Origin: Amycolatopsis orientalis DSM 43388
GTDB lineage: Bacteria > Actinomycetota > Actinomycetes > Mycobacteriales > Pseudonocardiaceae
Direction: 5' to 3'
Assembly: GCF_000411975.1 (NCBI RefSeq)
Contig: NZ_ASXG01000029.1
Span: 1 to 49,232, forward strand
Length of the DNA: 49,232 nt
Below, piece by piece: positions 49,205-49,232 of the stretch. The notes beneath the pieces are model-generated. The model ran no database searches and was not told the origin of the DNA. It saw only the letters and a list, made by a program, of their open reading frames with translations. Every line of letters starts with the position of its first letter. Position 1 is the first letter of the stretch. The position numbers and the translations under genes are program-made.

Positions 49205-49232
49205 TGACGGCGGGGGGGGGGCAAACACCCCC

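Larger units (their letters stand above)
13250..49232. mobile_element. Prophage, left end to window edge
   Basis: The region carries a serine integrase, a full head, tail and lysis set on the minus strand, tRNAs, and a rightward early region with repressor and replication genes. Codon use is slightly less GC-extreme than the host part. No host gene reappears before the window ends, so the element is at least 36 kb and incomplete here. Gene order at the left end (integrase next to lysis genes) fits a circular phage genome opened at attP. Confidence 0.93.

Overview
The window is high-GC actinobacterial DNA. The chromosomal part (about 1-13,250) carries mshC, a mycothiol biosynthesis gene found only in Actinobacteria. 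It also has a long hairpin around TGAAGGGCTCCTTG, a type I recall as abundant between genes in Amycolatopsis, so an Amycolatopsis-like member of the Pseudonocardiales is my best guess. The rest (about 13,250-49,232) is an integrated tailed phage whose second end is not reached. The window stops in a run of G beside a phage repeat, which looks like a contig edge.

Host part: a hypothetical gene; a MoxR/ChlI-like AAA ATPase overlapping a von Willebrand A protein; a TipA-type MerR regulator with its palindromic operator; mshC; an ABC-F ribosome-protection ATPase with a structured leader; a dienelactone-hydrolase-like enzyme; an ArsR-type regulator overlapping an MFS exporter; a metallophosphoesterase; and a PAC2-family gene whose 5' end is replaced by the phage.

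Prophage: a large serine integrase (+) lies at the junction. A leftward late operon follows. Read from 35.9 kb down to 15.0 kb it encodes HNH nuclease, a tRNA cluster, small and large terminase, portal, MuF-like protein, scaffold, coat, connectors, tail terminator, tail tube, frameshifted tail chaperones, tape measure, distal tail, a LamG-bearing tail protein, receptor-binding protein, coiled-coil holin, GH25-like (DUF1906) lysin and a small holin. One gene (20,617-21,009) runs against this operon and looks like a lysogenic-conversion gene. From 36.4 kb a rightward early region begins with single-gene cassettes (promoter, gene, terminator). It continues through many small zinc-knuckle and membrane proteins, an immunity repressor resembling mycobacteriophage L5 gp71, a Cas4-like nuclease, a lipoprotein, a three-member paralogous family, endonuclease VII, a PrimPol-ATPase fusion, a phosphoesterase, a sigma-like protein and an SSB-like protein.

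The most interesting signal is a 12-bp element, CTTKACNNGTGC, present nine times counting variants and essentially confined to the early region. Eight copies point the same way as transcription; one forms an inverted pair just upstream of the repressor gene. Most place TTKAC(A/G) exactly 17 bp before an AAGT-type -10. The reverse strand reads like the TGTCAAG end of the L5 stoperator. Together with the L5-like repressor this suggests a stoperator immunity circuit in a phage whose head genes are unlike those of L5.
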